Shown here in pieces: positions 60,668 to 64,000 of a stretch of DNA of 64,000 nucleotides. Position 1 is the first letter of the stretch; each line of letters begins with the position of its first letter. The translations under genes were made by a program, and so were the position numbers. This stretch comes from Acidobacteriota bacterium (GTDB lineage Bacteria; Acidobacteriota; Terriglobia; Acidiferrales; UBA7541), in the NCBI GenBank assembly GCA_013289825.1, contig JABCZF010000017.1, forward strand, positions 36,658-100,657, read 5' to 3'. The notes beneath the pieces were generated by a model that was not told the origin of the DNA, did no database searches, and saw only the letters and a list, made by a program, of their open reading frames with translations.

Positions 60668-63325
60668 CTATTCGTAGCGGAGGGCGGCCATAGGATCAAC
60701 ACGCACGGCGCGGCGTGCGGGGATATATCCGGCGAGAGCGGCCACAACGGCGAGAGAAAATGCCACTGCGGCGAGCGTGGCCGGGTCGTTGGCCGAGACA
60801 TCGAAGAGCATGTGGCCGACGAGGTGAGAAGCCGCAAGCGCGCAGGGGAGCCCGACGGCCAGGCCGGCGAACGTGAGCGCTAGAGTCTCGCCCAAGATCA
60901 TGCTCAGAATTGTGTTACGCGACGCGCCGAGCGCGACACGGATGCCGATCTCATTCGTCCGGCGCGAGACCGAATAGGAAATCACACCAAAAATTCCGGT
61001 AGCGGCAAGCACCAGCGCCATACCTGCGAAGAGGCCGAGCAAGAACGTGCGAAATCTAGGCTGCGCGACCGAAGCGTCGATAAGGTCGGGCATCTTGGCG
61101 ACGTCGGTCACGGGGATATCTTTATCCATTTTCTGTACTTCCTGGCGAATCGCGGCGGCCACGCTAGAGGTGCTTAAGGTGCTCTTTACCACCAGATTCG
61201 CACCCCAAAAAGGAGCTTGGGCAAATGGCACGTACATCATCGCTCCGGGATTCTGCCCTAAGGCAACGTCGCGCACATTGCCGACGATTCCGACGATTTC
61301 GCGCATGGCTTCGCCATTCGGAGGAAAACCAAAGGTGAGCTGCTTTCCGAGCGGGTTTTGATTTGGGAAATAAAGCCGCGCCATTGCTTCGCTGATAATC
61401 GAAACGCGCGGCGCGGATGAGATGTCGTGCTGATTGAAGAATCGTCCGGCCAGCAAGGGAATCCCCATGACACGAAAATAATCCGGACTAACAGAAACAA
61501 AGCTCGCAGTCCTAGATGCACTCGCAGACGAAGGTGGGTTACCGACGATATCGAACGGCAGATTGACGTTGCGGTCAGCGATCGGCCGGGGAACAACTAC
61601 TGCCGAATCTTGCAATCCAGGGTCCGATTGGATTCGCGCCAGCAATTCTTCGGAGAAGGCGGCCCACTGCTGCGGCGTGGAATACTGAAATTGCGGAAGC
61701 GAGATATCCGCCTTTACGATGTGCTGGGCGTCAAACCCCGGACTGACCGAAGTGAGCCTGGCAAAGCTGCGCAATAGCAAACCCGCTGTCATCAGCAAAA
61801 CCATGGCGAGCGAGATTTCCACGACAGCCAGGAAACTGCGCGCGCGGCGGCGGTTGCGGCTTTCGCCGGAGCGGGCGCCCTCGCGAAGGGCGTTCTGTAT
61901 ATCGGCATTGGCCGCGAACATAGCGGGAACCAAGCCAAAAGCCAGGCCTGCGATAGCGGAAAGGAGAAGCGCAAAACCCAAGACAAAATAGTCCACGCGA
62001 ATGGGGTTCATCTGCGGCAAACTCGATGGCAGGAGCGAGCTCAAGGCTTTAACGCCCCAGTAAGCGAGAGCTATTCCTACGGCTCCGCCAAGCAGACCGA
62101 GCACCGCGGTCTCGCTGAGTAGCTGGCGGATGATTCGAGCGCGCCCGGCGCCCAGCGCAGTCCGAACAGCAATCTCTTTCGAGCGGGAGGTCGCGCGCGT
62201 AAGAAGCAAGTTGGCTATATTGGCGCAAGCGATCAGGAGCACCAACCCTACGGCGCCCAGGAGCACCAGCAGCGCGGTCCTTACGTCTCCCACAATTTCT
62301 TTCTGTAGCGGCACCAGCCGGACTGTCCAACCGTTGTTCTCCGCCGGAAATTCCGCTGCCAGCCTCCCGCTGATGGCGTCCATTTCCGCCTGAGCCTGTG
62401 CTACAGAAACGCCGGGCTTCAGCCGCCCGATAACTGGTAATAAATGCAATCCGCGGTTAGGCATAAAAGTACTAAAGACAGGGTCCTGAACGAGCGGGAT
62501 CCACACTTCCTGCTTGGTGAAAAAAGGGGTGCGAAAAGCGCCGGGCATGATTCCAATCACGGTGAACGGACGTTGGTCCAGGTTAATCGAAGTTCCTATG
62601 ATGTTGGGATCCGCACCGAACCGGCCACGCCACAGATCTTCGCTTACGAGAGCCACGGGCGGCGCACCCTGTTTGCCGTCCTGGGGAAAAAAAATGCGTC
62701 CCGCCAGTGGTTTAACATCCACAAGTGCAAAGAACTCCGGGGTCACGACGGACGTGTTCACAACGGTAGGCTCGACGCGGCCCGTCAGCGTGAGCTGGTG
62801 CGCTACGATTCCCGCCAGTTCGCTAAAAGCATGATTCTGCGCCCTCCACTCTTCGAAATTCAGATACGAACAGCCCGTCTCTGCTGTTCCCTGTTGCGCG
62901 TTCGCCTGAAACGCGGTGAACAACTGTTCGGGATTCGTATAAGGCAGCGGCTTCAGGAGCACGGCATACACCACGCTGAAAATAGCCGTGTTGGCGCCGA
63001 TACCAAGAGCAAGCGTGAGGACCGCGACGGCCGTGAAGCCGGGATTCTTCCGCAGCATGCGGAACGCGTACCGCGTGTCCTGCAAAAAGGTTTCGATGGC
63101 GGGTAAGCCCTGGAGTTCGCGGTTGGTTTCTTTGAGTTGTGTGGGCCCTCCCAATCGGATCCGAGCGGCACGCTTGGCTTCTTCTGGCGACATGCCTCGT
63201 CGGACACTTTCTTCCGTTAGCAAATCGAGATGGACCTCAAGCTCCTGGGCGAAATCTTGATCTACCTGGCGGGGCGAAAGCCATACTCGAGTTTGGGAAA
63301 CCAGACTTCTTACCCAGGCAAACAT
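60668..63325 (-). CDS. ADOP-family ABC permease with N-terminal prefix domain
   Basis: 885 residues from ATG 63325, four bases after the PadR gene stop. Unlike the other four ADOPs here, it carries an extra ~80-residue N-terminal domain ('[38 protein letters not shown]'), the usual permease prefix domain of PadR-linked ADOPs. The rest: '[39 protein letters not shown]', core '[32 protein letters not shown]', second core '[26 protein letters not shown]', ending '[17 protein letters not shown]'. Likely co-transcribed with and controlled by PadR. Confidence 0.95.
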   Translation of the reverse strand: MFAWVRSLVSQTRVWLSPRQVDQDFAQELEVHLDLLTEESVRRGMSPEEAKRAARIRLGGPTQLKETNRELQGLPAIETFLQDTRYAFRMLRKNPGFTAVAVLTLALGIGANTAIFSVVYAVLLKPLPYTNPEQLFTAFQANAQQGTAETGCSYLNFEEWRAQNHAFSELAGIVAHQLTLTGRVEPTVVNTSVVTPEFFALVDVKPLAGRIFFPQDGKQGAPPVALVSEDLWRGRFGADPNIIGTSINLDQRPFTVIGIMPGAFRTPFFTKQEVWIPLVQDPVFSTFMPNRGLHLLPVIGRLKPGVSVAQAQAEMDAISGRLAAEFPAENNGWTVRLVPLQKEIVGDVRTALLVLLGAVGLVLLIACANIANLLLTRATSRSKEIAVRTALGAGRARIIRQLLSETAVLGLLGGAVGIALAYWGVKALSSLLPSSLPQMNPIRVDYFVLGFALLLSAIAGLAFGLVPAMFAANADIQNALREGARSGESRNRRRARSFLAVVEISLAMVLLMTAGLLLRSFARLTSVSPGFDAQHIVKADISLPQFQYSTPQQWAAFSEELLARIQSDPGLQDSAVVVPRPIADRNVNLPFDIVGNPPSSASASRTASFVSVSPDYFRVMGIPLLAGRFFNQHDISSAPRVSIISEAMARLYFPNQNPLGKQLTFGFPPNGEAMREIVGIVGNVRDVALGQNPGAMMYVPFAQAPFWGANLVVKSTLSTSSVAAAIRQEVQKMDKDIPVTDVAKMPDLIDASVAQPRFRTFLLGLFAGMALVLAATGIFGVISYSVSRRTNEIGIRVALGASRNTILSMILGETLALTFAGLAVGLPCALAASHLVGHMLFDVSANDPATLAAVAFSLAVVAALAGYIPARRAVRVDPMAALRYE

Positions 63326-63329
63326 TGTC

Positions 63330-63674
63330 TTATCCTCGCTCCGCGATGCGCTGTACGCGGCCCATGACCGTGGAAACGCGCTCTCCATTCCGCACTTCGG
63401 CAGACAGCTGCTTACGTCCGGTTTTCGTAATGGAATAGAGTTTCGCTTTTCTGTTGTTGTTTGACGTGCCCCAGGCGCCTGAAATCCAGCCTCTCGCGAT
63501 GAGAGGAACTAGGGATGCGTAAATAGTGCCCTGATTGACTAGCAAAAATTCTTCACTGATTTGTTCCATGCGGCGGGCAATTCTACAGCCATCGAACGGC
63601 CCCATGGCTCCGAGGGTCTTCAAGACCATCAAATCGAGAGGGCCCTGGAGCGTTTCTGACTTGCCACCTGGCAT
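63330..63674 (-). CDS. PadR-family transcriptional regulator
   Basis: 114 residues: '[60 protein letters not shown]' and '[17 protein letters not shown]' are the PadR winged helix with its C-terminal helix. Upstream of the ADOP with four bases between, the typical acidobacterial PadR-ADOP pairing, so it probably represses the permease operon in response to an unknown ligand. Confidence 0.95.
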   Translation of the reverse strand: MPGGKSETLQGPLDLMVLKTLGAMGPFDGCRIARRMEQISEEFLLVNQGTIYASLVPLIARGWISGAWGTSNNNRKAKLYSITKTGRKQLSAEVRNGERVSTVMGRVQRIAERG

Positions 63675-63681
63675 GCGTTCC

Positions 63682-63700
63682 CCTGTGGTGCGCCCACAGG
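63682..63700 (-). promoter_or_regulatory. Candidate PadR operator
   Basis: CCTGTGG at 63682-63688 and CCACAGG at 63694-63700 form an inverted repeat with a five-base spacer, eight bases upstream of the PadR start on the minus strand. A further CCTGTGG lies at 63715-63721. Position suits autorepression. Confidence 0.45.
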
Positions 63701-63851
63701 AGTATCGCGAAAGACCTGTGGGATGTCAACAGGACAAATGCTCGGCAGCGCAGATGGTCGGTTAGCGGACCAACGGTTTCAGTTCGATCTGGGCGTTTCC
63801 ATTGTTCTTCCGGCTGCCCACATTGCCGCGATATCCAGTATTCCGGACTTG

Positions 63852-64000
63852 TTACGATTTGCGCGACTCTTGATCCACTCGAGTTACAAAGAAGTCCAGA
63901 GCCAGGCATCCTGAGAAAATCAGTCCGGAGAAAATCGCAGCGGGGACAACTGCTCCCGAGTGACCTGCAAGGAAGGTTTCTAGAGTGGCGCTTAGTAGCC
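63852..64000 (-). CDS. C-terminal end of a membrane protein (cut by right edge)
   Basis: The minus strand is open from the right edge to a TAA at 63852-63854. The 48 codons read '...SATLETFLAGHSGAVVPAAIFSGLIFSGCLALDFFV' then 'TRVDQESRKS', a hydrophobic helix and a charged tail, as expected for the end of a membrane protein. Too short to name. Confidence 0.35.
   Translation of the reverse strand, partial: LLSATLETFLAGHSGAVVPAAIFSGLIFSGCLALDFFVTRVDQESRKS

Overview
The window looks like chromosomal DNA of an Acidobacteriota member (Koribacter/Solibacter-like). The evidence is five long ADOP-type FtsX/MacB permeases of 800-890 residues (one with a PadR regulator), a VWFA protein of the acidobacterial type, many exported amidohydrolases and hydrolases, and GC-rich codon use throughout. 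No rRNA, tRNA, CRISPR array or intact insertion sequence was seen.

Layout, 1-30 kb: two translationally coupled exported amidohydrolases, the first cut by the left edge; an ADOP permease; a decayed phage-tail/contractile-injection tube gene on the minus strand; a LolA-like exported protein; an exported Gfo/Idh/MocA oxidoreductase; a hybrid PAS sensor kinase; a radical SAM enzyme; a long-chain acyl-CoA dehydrogenase; an HTH regulator with a broken SRPBCC partner; an exported cupin; a thiolase; an SDR; a secreted alpha/beta hydrolase; a three-gene DUF1579-like/membrane/winged-helix operon behind an array of ACTCTG half-sites; a three-gene minus-strand operon of exported TPR-CHAT peptidase, membrane protein and exported beta-propeller-like protein; an exported SAM-hydrolase-family protein; a DUF481 barrel and a GlsB/YeaQ protein.

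Layout, 30-47 kb: a cluster of small regulators (ArsR with a truncated SRPBCC partner, HxlR, a second ArsR), each with its own inverted-repeat operator; VOC and DoxX proteins; an ADOP; DUF2277; another exported amidohydrolase; a tandem pair of paralogous ADOPs; an MFS carrier; a small NTF2-like exported protein; an M28 peptidase.

Layout, 47-64 kb: remnants of a Ser/Thr kinase-TPR gene lie directly before the most distinctive locus, a family 2A (SrpI-type) encapsulin shell gene overlapping a cysteine desulfurase with a ~255-residue low-complexity N-terminal cargo domain. After it come a secreted esterase-like hydrolase, an SDR, a lipoprotein with four Ig-like repeats and a beta-propeller-like C-terminal half, a DUF4136 lipoprotein, a PilZ protein, a GNAT acetyltransferase, a VWFA protein, a membrane protein, and a PadR-ADOP pair at the right edge.

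The encapsulin and cysteine desulfurase together predict a protein nanocompartment that sequesters sulfur taken from cysteine. The other clusters are mostly independent envelope, regulatory and lipid-oxidation functions. Decayed genes recur (tail tube, kinase, two SRPBCC genes), so the region has lost accessory functions repeatedly.
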